DNA of 64,000 nt, taken from Nitrosopumilus sp. Its GTDB lineage: Archaea; Thermoproteota; Nitrososphaeria; Nitrososphaerales; Nitrosopumilaceae. Positions 8,476 to 16,311 of the stretch are shown here, piece after piece (position 1 is the stretch's first letter; every line of letters starts with the position of its first letter). The notes beneath the pieces were generated by a model, which was not told the DNA's origin, ran no database searches, and saw only the letters and a list, made by a program, of their open reading frames with translations. The stretch lies in the NCBI RefSeq assembly GCF_025699125.1, contig NZ_JAILWC010000001.1, positions 662,204 through 726,203 on the forward strand, read 5' to 3'. The translations under genes were made by a program, and so were the position numbers.

Positions 8476-9267
8476 ATGTCAGAATTGGATGGGATTAACC
8501 AGCACTTAGAAGAGCTAAGAAAAAGACTTCTCAGGATTGTTTTAGTGATAGGAATCATTACTGCATTCATCTTAACTTTTCATGCAGAACCAATTCACAT
8601 ATCTGGAATTACAATGTACTATCCCTCCCCAGATCCGCTAAACAACATTGCAGCACAAATTACCAACCATATGAAAACAAATCTTGTTCCAGAAGATGTT
8701 CAACTAATTCAAACTGCACCGGGACAGGCTTTCTTTGCTCAAGTGTACATTGCGGCACTGGTAGGAATAGTTGTAGGGATGCCAGTGATTGTAAAAGAGC
8801 TAGTAGGTTTTATCAAACCAGCATTAAAAGAAAATGAGATTCATGTAAGCAGAAATATCACTCTTCCAGCATTAGGCCTATTCATTACAGGTTGTGTGTT
8901 TTCTTACAATTTGGTCATCCCATACATCTTAGATTTTTTATATCGATATGGAGAATCTGCAGGACTTGTAACTTTTCTTAATGTTATAGAATTTGTGACA
9001 TTTGTTTTACAGTTTTTACTTGCATTTGGATTTTCTTTTCAGCTACCACTAGTAATGTATGCAATTTCAGTATCAGGTATTGTAGATTCAGATTTTTGGA
9101 GAAAGAATATCAGATATGCAATTGTGATCATAACGATATTTGGTGCAGTCATCACTCCTGATGGAAGTGGGGTAACAATGTGGTTCATCGCAGGTCCAAT
9201 GATTGCACTTTATCTAGTAGGCATGATAATAATTGAGCGCAAAGAACGCAAAAAGTTGAACACTTAA
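8476..9267 (+). CDS. tatC: Twin-arginine translocase receptor subunit TatC
   Basis: Core of the Tat pathway that recognises twin-arginine signal peptides of folded proteins. The N-terminus INQHLEELRKRLLRIVLVIG is the classic TatC H/L-EELR motif before TM1. About six membrane segments follow, including FAQVYIAALVGIVVGMPVIV, QFLLAFGFSFQLPLVMYAIS and a C-terminal ALYLVGMIIIERKERK. The loop FIKPALKENE fits the family's conserved loop. The next gene is tatA, so the pair probably forms a minimal Tat system. Confidence 0.96.
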   Translation: MSELDGINQHLEELRKRLLRIVLVIGIITAFILTFHAEPIHISGITMYYPSPDPLNNIAAQITNHMKTNLVPEDVQLIQTAPGQAFFAQVYIAALVGIVVGMPVIVKELVGFIKPALKENEIHVSRNITLPALGLFITGCVFSYNLVIPYILDFLYRYGESAGLVTFLNVIEFVTFVLQFLLAFGFSFQLPLVMYAISVSGIVDSDFWRKNIRYAIVIITIFGAVITPDGSGVTMWFIAGPMIALYLVGMIIIERKERKKLNT

Positions 9268-9294
9268 ATCCAAATTTAATCAAATAACAATAAC

Positions 9295-9501
9295 ATGTTA
9301 GGAATGGGATTATCCAATTTCATAGCTGGACAAGAATGGATCTTTATCATCATTATTGCAGTAGTGTTCATTTTTGGTGCAAAGAAAATCCCAGAACTTG
9401 CAAAAACCTTTGGTAAAGCTAAAGGAGAATTTGAGAAAGGGAAAATTGAAGGGGAAAAAGAACTCAAAGACCTCAAAGATAAAGAAACAAAATCAGACTA
9501 G
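9295..9501 (+). CDS. tatA: Twin-arginine translocase pore subunit TatA
   Basis: 68 aa with one N-terminal hydrophobic helix (WIFIIIIAVVFIFGAKKIPE), the FG-x-KKxPEL hinge and a charged amphipathic/acidic tail of repeated GEF/EK/LKD units. No separate TatB is visible, as is usual in archaea. It lies 27 nt after tatC and its stop overlaps by 4 nt the stop of the convergent gene at 9498. Confidence 0.93.
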   Translation: MLGMGLSNFIAGQEWIFIIIIAVVFIFGAKKIPELAKTFGKAKGEFEKGKIEGEKELKDLKDKETKSD

Positions 9502-9926
9502 GTTTCAGCAGTTTTTAGAAAATCATCAATAATTTTAGAATAGCTATCTTCATATTTTTTGTTTCCAAAAAGTTGACCAATCTTCATTTTACCTTTTAAT
9601 TTCAAATTTACATCAATTGATATTTTAGTTCCTTCCGCATGTTCAATAAATTGTTGTTTTATGTGACTGCCTTTAGCATCCCCACCTATTACAAAAATTT
9701 CATGTAATGCAGGTTCTTGAGAAACATGTTTTGACATTATCACCATTTCTTCCCCTCCAAGATTCAAATGCTCTTCAACTACTGCAACATTCCCACGAAT
9801 TGAGCGAACCCTGATTGAAGGAAAATGTTGAGGGATTAATTTTTGATAATTTTCATAATTAGATAGAATATCAAAGACAACTTCGCGTTTTGTATTGACA
9901 ATTCTTTCTAAGGTAAACTCGGACAA
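9498..9926 (-). CDS. SRPBCC (START/Coq10-like) lipid-binding family protein
   Basis: 142 aa matching the helix-grip fold of polyketide cyclase/COQ10 proteins. It begins with RIVNTKREVVFDILSNYENY followed by QKLIPQHFPSIRVRS, has central EHLNLGGEEMVIM and KGSHIKQQFIEH strands, and a long C-terminal helix YSKIIDDFLKTAE. These domains bind hydrophobic ligands such as quinones. It lies 7 nt downstream of a UbiX-type gene on the same strand, which hints at a joint role in isoprenoid quinone biology; this is inference. Confidence 0.8.
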   Translation of the reverse strand: MSEFTLERIVNTKREVVFDILSNYENYQKLIPQHFPSIRVRSIRGNVAVVEEHLNLGGEEMVIMSKHVSQEPALHEIFVIGGDAKGSHIKQQFIEHAEGTKISIDVNLKLKGKMKIGQLFGNKKYEDSYSKIIDDFLKTAET

Positions 9927-9933
9927 ATGTAAT

Positions 9934-10506
9934 TTAGAAAGTTCCCCAACGAGGGTATAAATCGTGCTCTACATCAAATTGGTCCAGACATTTTCCCACA
10001 CCATGATTTACAATATCATCAATGGATTTGGGTTTTGTGTAAAATTCTGTTACAGGGGGCAATATTACAACTCCTAATCTAGAAAGCTTTAACATGTTTT
10101 CCAAATGGATTGCTGATAACGGAGTTTCCCTTACCATTAAAATTAATTTTCTGGATTCTTTTATTGTCACACCTGCAGCTCTTGCAATTAATGTATCATC
10201 ATACCCATTTGCAATAGCTGCCAAAGTCTTCATGCTACATGGCGCAACAATCATACCATCAATTCTATGTGTTCCACTTGAAACACTGGATGCCATGTTT
10301 TTTTCGTCCGAAATGCTTGTTGCCAGTGACGTTACGTATTCAAGTGAATAATCAGTTTCCATTGAAATGCATTTCTGAGCCCATTCAGACATAATCAGAT
10401 GTGTTTCAATATTTGATTTCTTGAGAGTTTCCAGCATTCGTATACCATAGATTACACCAGTACTACCAGTTATTCCTATAACTAATTTCAACAAAATATC
10501 TATCAA
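9934..10506 (-). CDS. ubiX: UbiX/Pad1-type flavin prenyltransferase
   Basis: Makes prenylated FMN for UbiD-type decarboxylases. The FMN-binding start LVIGITGSTGVIYGIRML, the SSVSSGTHRIDGMIVAPCSM segment, NGYDDTLIARAAGVTIKE and RETPLSAIHLENMLKLSRLG are all family hallmarks. 190 aa; the ATG at 10506 adds about six residues before the fold, so the TTG six codons later is an alternative start. With MqnD and MqnE elsewhere in the window it may serve a late decarboxylation in futalosine-type menaquinone synthesis, as UbiX/UbiD homologues are thought to do; no UbiD is visible here. Confidence 0.92.
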   Translation of the reverse strand: MIDILLKLVIGITGSTGVIYGIRMLETLKKSNIETHLIMSEWAQKCISMETDYSLEYVTSLATSISDEKNMASSVSSGTHRIDGMIVAPCSMKTLAAIANGYDDTLIARAAGVTIKESRKLILMVRETPLSAIHLENMLKLSRLGVVILPPVTEFYTKPKSIDDIVNHGVGKCLDQFDVEHDLYPRWGTF

Positions 10507-10546
10507 AGTACAGTATTTTATGTATTAGATAACAGGGTGTTCAGCA

Positions 10547-10693
10547 TTAGAAATTTTGAGCGTTATCGGCTTCTGCGGATTCTTGTAATTCCTTGTTGAG
10601 TTTTCTTCGCTTAAGCCACAGCGAAATTCCACCGATAGTCATTGCAGTAAGCAAGATCACTCCTGCCATTTGGAGTTCAAAGTGGTACAACAT
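10547..10693 (-). CDS. Small single-span membrane protein, 48 aa
   Basis: ATG at 10693. The protein has one hydrophobic segment (MAGVILLTAMTIGGISLWLK) followed by a basic stretch RRKLNKELQ and an acidic tail EADNAQNF. The organisation (outside-in anchor, positive flank, charged tail) is typical of genuine membrane microproteins. It sits between ubiX and purP, divergent from purP. Function unknown; existence inferred from composition. Confidence 0.6.
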   Translation of the reverse strand: MLYHFELQMAGVILLTAMTIGGISLWLKRRKLNKELQESAEADNAQNF

Positions 10694-10784
10694 ATCTAAA
10701 ATAAACAATTGGTTTGGGAAAAATCTTGTGATCTCATTCGATCTTGAAAATTAGCTATATTACCTCCCATCTTCTAGGCATAAT

Positions 10785-11876
10785 GTGATCAAGAGTTCTG
10801 AGATAAAGAAGATAGTAAACGAATATTCGGACGTCAAGATAGGAGTCCTAGGAAGTCATTCAGCATTAGAAGTAATGGACGGGGCAAAAGATGAAAATTT
10901 CCAAACTATCGTTTTCTGTCAGAAAGGCAGAGAGGGACCTTACCAAAGATTTGGAAGAATTGCAGACGAAATAATTGTTTTAGATAAATTCAAGGACATG
11001 GCTTCTGCCAAATATCAAAAAATGTTAAGGGATTCAAATACAATTATTGTCCCACATAGATCACTTACCGTTTATCTTGGATACAAGACAATTGAAAATT
11101 CATTCAAAGTTCCAATTTTTGGAAATAGAAAATTATTCCAAGCAGAAGAGAGGACAGCAAAAAAGGGGCAATATTACTTGTTAGAAAAAGCCAGAATAAA
11201 ATATCCCAAATTATTCAAAGATCCTAAAAAAATTAACAAACCATGCATCGTAAAAGTTCAGGAAAAAAATAGACCTCTAGAAAGAGCATTCTTTACAGTT
11301 TCATCATACAAAGATTTTGTTGAAAAATCAGAAGCAAAAATCAAACAAGGAGTAATCTCAAGAAATGATCTAGCAAAATCAAGCATTGAAGAATTAGCAA
11401 TTGGGACATACATGAATTTCAATTTCTTTCACACACCGATATCAAATCAAGTTGATTTTATCGGAATTGAGCGAAGATTACAAACCAACATTCATGATTA
11501 CAATGCCCTTCCTGCAAAACAACAATTAGATATCAATGTGGATTTACAAAATATTGAAGTAGGACACACTCCTGCCAGCATTAGAGAATCATTACTAGAA
11601 AAAGTCATTAAAATGGGAGACAAATTCGTAGCAGCAGTCAAAAGAGAATACGCCCCAGGAATCATCGGTCCGTTTTCACTTCAAAGTGTAATTACAAAAG
11701 ATTTAGAATTAGTTGTGTACGATGTATCTTTACGAGTTCCTGGAAATCCAATAGTTGCAACTACTAGCCCATATACAAAATACCAATATGGACAAACATT
11801 TGGAGTCGGTAGAAGAATTGCCATGGAAATAAAGCGAGCTCAGGAAGAGGAACGTCTTGACGAGATTGTCACATAA
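10785..11876 (+). CDS. purP: FAICAR synthetase PurP (formate-dependent)
   Basis: Archaeal ATP-grasp enzyme that formylates AICAR with formate and ATP, replacing the folate-dependent PurH step. The N-terminal domain has VLGSHSALEVMDGAKDE and FGRIADEIIVLDKF; the ATP-grasp part has GQYYLLEKARIKYPKLF, VKVQEKNRPLERAF and the late GIIGPFSLQSVIT. The C-terminus TSPYTKYQYGQTFGVGRRI is family-specific. 363 aa, starting with GTG at 10785 (the ATG two bases earlier is immediately closed by TGA). With purC, F, L, Q and S nearby, much of the pathway is encoded in the first 12 kb. Confidence 0.93.
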   Translation: MIKSSEIKKIVNEYSDVKIGVLGSHSALEVMDGAKDENFQTIVFCQKGREGPYQRFGRIADEIIVLDKFKDMASAKYQKMLRDSNTIIVPHRSLTVYLGYKTIENSFKVPIFGNRKLFQAEERTAKKGQYYLLEKARIKYPKLFKDPKKINKPCIVKVQEKNRPLERAFFTVSSYKDFVEKSEAKIKQGVISRNDLAKSSIEELAIGTYMNFNFFHTPISNQVDFIGIERRLQTNIHDYNALPAKQQLDINVDLQNIEVGHTPASIRESLLEKVIKMGDKFVAAVKREYAPGIIGPFSLQSVITKDLELVVYDVSLRVPGNPIVATTSPYTKYQYGQTFGVGRRIAMEIKRAQEEERLDEIVT

Positions 11877-11971
11877 TTTCAGTTCTGACATTTCAAGTTG
11901 AAAATATTCCTGATATTCTACAAAGATTTTTTGTGAAATTAAAAAGAATGTGTTTGAAAAGAAAAATTAAA

Positions 11972-12065
11972 GGCGCAAACCCCTAACTGCAGAACTCTGA
12001 GAGATTCCCTCTCGTGGTCAAACGTCTAAACGTCTGATTGCCTTTTTTGTTCTGCGGGGCAGCGC
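11972..12065 (-). ncRNA. Putative structured small RNA (three-way junction), unrecognised family
   Basis: A GC-rich block in AT-rich DNA folds on the minus strand. P1: GCAGAAC (12055-12049) pairs with GTTCTGC (11995-11989), extended by CCCC (12059-12056) with GGGG (11983-11980) and GCGC (12065-12062) with GCGC (11976-11973). P2: CAGACGT-TTAG-ACGTTTG (12036-12019), seven pairs. P3: GAGAG-GGAAT-CTCTC (12013-11999). P2 contains a G-U pair on the minus strand that would be an A-C mismatch on the plus strand, favouring minus. A T-rich tract (11971 downward) follows, like an archaeal terminator. It does not match tRNA, 5S, SRP or RNase P RNA as far as I can see. Confidence 0.6.
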
Positions 12066-12080
12066 AATCTAATCGCCAGA

Positions 12081-12088
12081 TTTTATAA
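12081..12088 (-). promoter_or_regulatory. TATA box for the small RNA at 11972-12065
   Basis: The minus strand reads TTATAAAA, the only strong TATA-like element near the structured block. Its centre is about 24-27 nt before 12057-12060, the normal archaeal spacing, which would place the transcription start at the beginning of the CCCC/GGGG part of P1. The 5' end is therefore uncertain by a few bases. Confidence 0.45.
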
Positions 12089-12503
12089 CTAACGACATCC
12101 ATTAGTATAAGACATATAACTATTTAACATTTAGTATGATTTTTTTGAATAAAGTTGATGAAATATTGTAAATCTCATCTAAGCATAAAAATCATAGTTT
12201 GACTAAAAATTAGCGCAGGTAAAAAAGGAAATTTATTCAAATACAAAAACGAAGAAAGAAAATTCAAAAAATACATTATTTGATTGGTTCAGAACAATAA
12301 ATGATAATTTAAAAAATACCTAAAAAATTACAAAAGCATATTTTCAGTGAACACCATGCATTTTTGTTAATTGGTTAGATTGGAAATATGTTGAATACCA
12401 TTCGTTCTAATTTTGAATGATTAAAGCGGTTTGACATTCAAAATTGAATTGCTGAGGCCAATTAACAATACAAACTCTTTTGTTGTCATTTATTGATTAA
12501 ACA
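12089..12503. other. AT-rich intergenic region, no gene seen
   Basis: Very AT-rich sequence with no open frame of coding quality on either strand and no RNA fold comparable with the neighbouring block. ACATATAACTATTTAAC near 12110-12127 could be another promoter-like element. It separates the small RNA from the gene at 12504. Confidence 0.4.
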
Positions 12504-12767
12504 ATGATGGGGAAAACAATTTTCATTAAAGAAATAATCCTAATTCTAAAAGAGCCAAGATTATGTCCAACTTGTGAAAAAGAAGACAGATTGGAAAAAG
12601 ATATTGTGAGAGAGGAGAGAACAAATGGTAAAACTATCTTATGCTCCAGATGTGAGGCACTAATAGTAATAACTAATCAGCATCCAAGAAAAGTAGAACT
12701 ATCATCAACCATGGGCGACATCATAATGCTAAAAGAACCACATTTAATTAGAAAAGTAAGCTACTAA
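12504..12767 (+). CDS. Small zinc-ribbon-like protein, 87 aa
   Basis: Two Cys pairs, CPTCEKE (residues 21-24) and CSRCEAL (about 47-50), give a CxxC-x22-CxxC arrangement typical of a zinc ribbon, linked by a charged EDRLEKDIVREER segment. The N-terminus has a short hydrophobic helix (FIKEIILILKE). No catalytic motif. It overlaps by 4 nt at its end the convergent gene at 12764. Role unknown. Confidence 0.65.
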   Translation: MMGKTIFIKEIILILKEPRLCPTCEKEDRLEKDIVREERTNGKTILCSRCEALIVITNQHPRKVELSSTMGDIIMLKEPHLIRKVSY

Positions 12768-13012
12768 GTTTTTGATTTTCCAAGCAATTCTTGAATTACA
12801 TAATTTCTAACATTTGCAAATTCCCACTCTTTTAGATCAGCATTCCTGCATTCTTCCTTGATGATTAATCCTGCCAAACCATGACTCCAGATATGACGCT
12901 TGGTATCATAAACTTCAATGATTTTGCCATGTTTAGTGATTTTGATTGCCCCATGACATCTTTGGACCACTTTGGATGCTACTCTTTGATAGATTTTTTC
13001 AAAATTTACCAC
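12764..13012 (-). CDS. Hypothetical basic protein, 82 aa
   Basis: Soluble protein beginning MVNFEKIYQRVASKVVQRCH, with a beta-hairpin-like KITKHGKIIEVYDTKRHIW and a helical C-terminus NVRNYVIQELLGKSKT. Net basic. No motif recognised. Convergent with the zinc-ribbon gene at 12504. Confidence 0.6.
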   Translation of the reverse strand: MVNFEKIYQRVASKVVQRCHGAIKITKHGKIIEVYDTKRHIWSHGLAGLIIKEECRNADLKEWEFANVRNYVIQELLGKSKT

Positions 13013-13219
13013 AACATTACATCATTGAATCACATCAAAAAGGTTCTGATTTTTTAGATGGGATAATAATATACCATAGAAATTACAAGAAAAAATGCTG
13101 ATGATTAACCAACAAACTAAGCTATAACTGATAGATGATGAGTTTGCCGAATTATGAAGCAATTTAAAAAATATTGGGATTTCATAACCAGTATTAGGAG
13201 GAGACTCCAATCATAGGCA

Positions 13220-13423
13220 ATGGGCAAACTTCCTGAAAAATTTCCAGAATATTCTATAATGTATAAAACATTATCAAAGCAAATCAAAGCATTAGAAAAT
13301 ATTAAAGAAAATGCTCAAGAAAATGAGATAAATGAAATCAATTTAAAAATTCAAAATTATCAGTCAGAATTATTGAAAATAAAGAGAATGTTTCCAGATG
13401 ATTTTTTTGATGGAGAAAATTAA
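13220..13423 (+). CDS. Small coiled-coil protein, family with 18631 gene
   Basis: 67 aa, almost entirely helical and charged, ending in KIKRMFPDDFFDGEN. The pattern Y-K/R-x-L-x-K-x-I at the start of the helix and the R-x-MFP near the end also occur in the protein at 18631 (YRSLTKVIS, RIRDMFPE), so the two are likely paralogues. Probably a short coiled-coil oligomer. Function unknown. Ends exactly where the convergent gene at 13424 ends. Confidence 0.65.
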   Translation: MGKLPEKFPEYSIMYKTLSKQIKALENIKENAQENEINEINLKIQNYQSELLKIKRMFPDDFFDGEN

Positions 13424-13642
13424 TCATTCATGAAAATGGTCATGATCGCAATTACATTGATGATCATCATCTTTTACAGATATTAATTTCTGCACCATTT
13501 CATCACGGATTTTAAGTAAATCGCCAACTTGATGTTTTAATGATTGAGAGTCCCAATTACCTTGATGAAGTTCCCGGACAACATCTATGATTTCAAGATC
13601 AACATTTAGCAAATTGTCCATCAACTGCTCTTGTTCATTCAT
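13424..13642 (-). CDS. Small helical protein with His/Asp/Cys metal-binding tail
   Basis: 72 aa. Residues 1-56 form two charged helices (LLNVDLEIIDVVRELHQ and SLKHQVGDLLKIRDEMVQKL). The last 15 residues, DDDHQCNCDHDHFHE, pack four His, two Cys and five Asp, a likely site for Ni, Cu, Zn or Co. Such tails occur in metallochaperones and storage proteins. No known family recognised; the metal role is inferred from composition. Confidence 0.65.
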   Translation of the reverse strand: MNEQEQLMDNLLNVDLEIIDVVRELHQGNWDSQSLKHQVGDLLKIRDEMVQKLISVKDDDHQCNCDHDHFHE

Positions 13643-13697
13643 AAAATTGTATAACTTCTGTATGAAAAAAACTATTCTAATTAAAAGAAAACAGTGT

Positions 13698-14135
13698 TTA
13701 TGCTTCCATGCTTTCTTTTAGAAGATTTTTTCTAACGAGAATAGGAATTTTGTAAAATGCGCCTAATGCCATTGCATCGGACGCTCTATAATTTCGCAGC
13801 ACAAGATCTTTTTTTCCTGTAAAATACAAATTTGCACGTAAAACTTCTCCACTTTCATATATTTTCACCTTAACTAGAATCAGCTCATTCTCCTCACAAA
13901 TCTCCTCAATCATCTTATAGATGGAAGGGGCAGATTCTCCCTCAGGATCGTTAAAACTGGAGATATGCCTGGCAACCTCACCAGAAAAAGCCCTCATATG
14001 AAATTCTTTTCCATTATCAGATTTTAGAACAACCATGCCTTCAACAGCATATGGATCAACAAACCCAACATAATCAATTTTCACAGATTCATAATCAGGC
14101 TCTTGTGCTTGATCAATTTCCATGGTATTACGCAT
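13698..14135 (-). CDS. Bifunctional nuclease (BFN/DUF151) family protein
   Basis: 145 aa matching the DUF151/BFN domain: VKIDYVGFVDPYAVEGMVVL, KEFHMRAFSGEVARHISSF, and the C-terminal LRNYRASDAMALGAFYKIPI followed by LVRKNLL. The last string is the most diagnostic (R-x-SDA-x-AL-x...P-I-x-V). Plant and bacterial members have been linked to nuclease activity or oxidative stress; biochemical role in archaea is not established. Lies upstream and divergent from the CBS-TrkH gene. Confidence 0.85.
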   Translation of the reverse strand: MRNTMEIDQAQEPDYESVKIDYVGFVDPYAVEGMVVLKSDNGKEFHMRAFSGEVARHISSFNDPEGESAPSIYKMIEEICEENELILVKVKIYESGEVLRANLYFTGKKDLVLRNYRASDAMALGAFYKIPILVRKNLLKESMEA

Positions 14136-14273
14136 AAACTACTTGTTCAGAGTTTATAAAGATAGCAAATTTTTTGGATCAAAACTAACCATGTTATTTT
14201 GTGAATTATTTTTTGACGATCAAGGATTGAGCATGACCCCAAATTATTTAAAATCCCCAACAATGGTAGCTTT

Positions 14274-16088
14274 ATGTCGGAAAATCCTGAACGTGCAATA
14301 TCATATGTTCTAAGTAGGTACGTCAGAAAATACATGGATAGTGATGTACTCATATTGAGTAAGAACACTCCCACCAGAGAAGCAACTAGAATGTTGCATC
14401 ACTATGAAACAGACGACATAGTTGTTACGGATGAAAACAATATTCCGGTAGGAATTGTAACAGACGAAGACATTCTAAGAAAAGTGAGTGATGTTACAGT
14501 GTACGCAGAATCTACTACATTAAAAGACATCATGACTACACCCCTAATCACAATTAATGAAAAAGCAACATTGCAAGAAGCATTGCATAAAATGAGAGAT
14601 AACGGAATTAGAAAATTGCCAGTTTTATCAAATAAAAATGAGATACTTGGTATGATCTTTCAGACAACTATCGCTAATGTAATTCGAGACGCTACGGCCA
14701 CACCAGCTCGTCTACTGAGTCCTCCTGTAAAAGCAATATTGGGAAATCTTGGTTTTGTATTACAGTTTGCAGGAGTATTGTTACTTGTACCTGCTATTCT
14801 CGCCACAGTTTTAGAAGACACAGTGATTGCTACAGGAATTTACCTAACCACAGTTCTTTTACTTGTGACAGGATTCTTTTTGAATTCATATGGGGAAAAA
14901 GCAAGTCTTAACCTTCAGCAGGCATCAATACTGGTATTTTCTAGTCTGTTTTTGCTGACTTTGTTTGGCACAGTTCCATATCTGTATGTACTGCCAAGTG
15001 ATGAGACTAGCATAGAAGCATTTTCAAATGCGTTCTTTTCAAGTGCTGCAGGATTTACAACTGGAGGAATATCCTTATTTTATGAACCGGAGGAATTGAG
15101 TGAGAGTTTTACGTTTTTCCGAAGTTATACTCAACTTGTAGGAGGAATGAGTTTCATCTATTTAGTAATCACAGCATTTTATCCAGAGTCAAAACTGCAA
15201 TCAATGCGCGGTTTTATTTCAGGTAGAACACTCCATATGAAAGAACTATTCCTTACAATCACAGTTATTTTTTCAATTTATATCGTAATTGTTGCAACAT
15301 TGTTGTATCTCTTTGGAGAGGGAAACATTATAGATAATTTCTCATTGGCAATGAGCACGCTTGCAACAGGAGGATTCTTGCCCACATCCACAATTCTTAA
15401 TGATCTATTGTGGCAAGAGCAAATTATTCTTATGGGCGCAATGATACTGGGCGCATTACCATTTACATTCCATTATGCATTTGTTAGAAAAAAATTCTTG
15501 TCCCCAAAACTTGGAAAAGAGGTTTTAACGTATTTTGCAATTTTGGGAAGTGCAATAATATTATTCGTTTCAATTAGCGGTTTAGACCCTATGGAAAGTG
15601 CATTCATTACTGTCTCAGCAAGCACCACAGCTGGACTTCAACAAGAAAGTCTTGCGGAACTTTGGAGTGGAGCTCAGACAATTTTGATAATTTTGATGTT
15701 CATCGGAGGATGTGGATTCTCAACAGCTGGCGGTTTTAAAATTTTTAGGTTATTACAATTGAGACATTTTCTAGATTTTATCAACAAAGTAAAAAGAGCA
15801 GAATTAACAGCAGAAACAAAAAAAGAAATGACATCTACTTTGATCATCATAGCATTATTTCCAATAATTGCATCTATTACTGGATTACATCTTGCAGAAA
15901 TTGAACAGGTCTCATACGAAGATGCGTTTTTTGAAGCAGTAGGAGTGATTACAACTGGAGGATTGTCAGCAGGGGTGATTGATCTCAATACAGATCCGGC
16001 TACAAAAATTGTGTTAGGATTTTTAATGATATTTGGCAGATTGGAAATAATTGCGATAATTTACATATTCATTCCAAAACTCATCTAA
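14274..16088 (+). CDS. CBS-domain / TrkH-type potassium transporter fusion
   Basis: 604 aa. Residues about 28-140 form a CBS pair (ETDDIVVTDENNIPVGIVTD, DIMTTPLITINEKATLQEAL, GIRKLPVLSNKNEILGMIF), expected to bind adenine nucleotides. The rest is a TrkH/KtrB-type membrane domain with four pore loops each carrying the selectivity Gly: AAGFTTGGIS, STLATGGFLP, STTAGLQQES and GVITTGGLSAG. TrkH normally depends on a separate TrkA/RCK protein; here the CBS pair may supply nucleotide sensing in cis. Uptake of K+ is the expected role; gating by ATP/AMP is inference. Confidence 0.9.
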   Translation: MSENPERAISYVLSRYVRKYMDSDVLILSKNTPTREATRMLHHYETDDIVVTDENNIPVGIVTDEDILRKVSDVTVYAESTTLKDIMTTPLITINEKATLQEALHKMRDNGIRKLPVLSNKNEILGMIFQTTIANVIRDATATPARLLSPPVKAILGNLGFVLQFAGVLLLVPAILATVLEDTVIATGIYLTTVLLLVTGFFLNSYGEKASLNLQQASILVFSSLFLLTLFGTVPYLYVLPSDETSIEAFSNAFFSSAAGFTTGGISLFYEPEELSESFTFFRSYTQLVGGMSFIYLVITAFYPESKLQSMRGFISGRTLHMKELFLTITVIFSIYIVIVATLLYLFGEGNIIDNFSLAMSTLATGGFLPTSTILNDLLWQEQIILMGAMILGALPFTFHYAFVRKKFLSPKLGKEVLTYFAILGSAIILFVSISGLDPMESAFITVSASTTAGLQQESLAELWSGAQTILIILMFIGGCGFSTAGGFKIFRLLQLRHFLDFINKVKRAELTAETKKEMTSTLIIIALFPIIASITGLHLAEIEQVSYEDAFFEAVGVITTGGLSAGVIDLNTDPATKIVLGFLMIFGRLEIIAIIYIFIPKLI

Positions 16089-16311
16089 AAATATTTCAAA
16101 TTCCACGGAATGGTTTTTTGTTATTCCTTGTAAGGTTTTAGCAGCGAACTAATGAAATTTCAAAAATCATAGAAATTAGGACAAATGATTCGAGATAAAA
16201 ATAACTAGAGAGCAATTGTCAAGTATCCCAATACGACATATGAAAGACGTACAAAACTTGTAAGAAATCAAATGAGATAGGATTTAATTTCATTGAAATC
16301 GGAGATAAACA

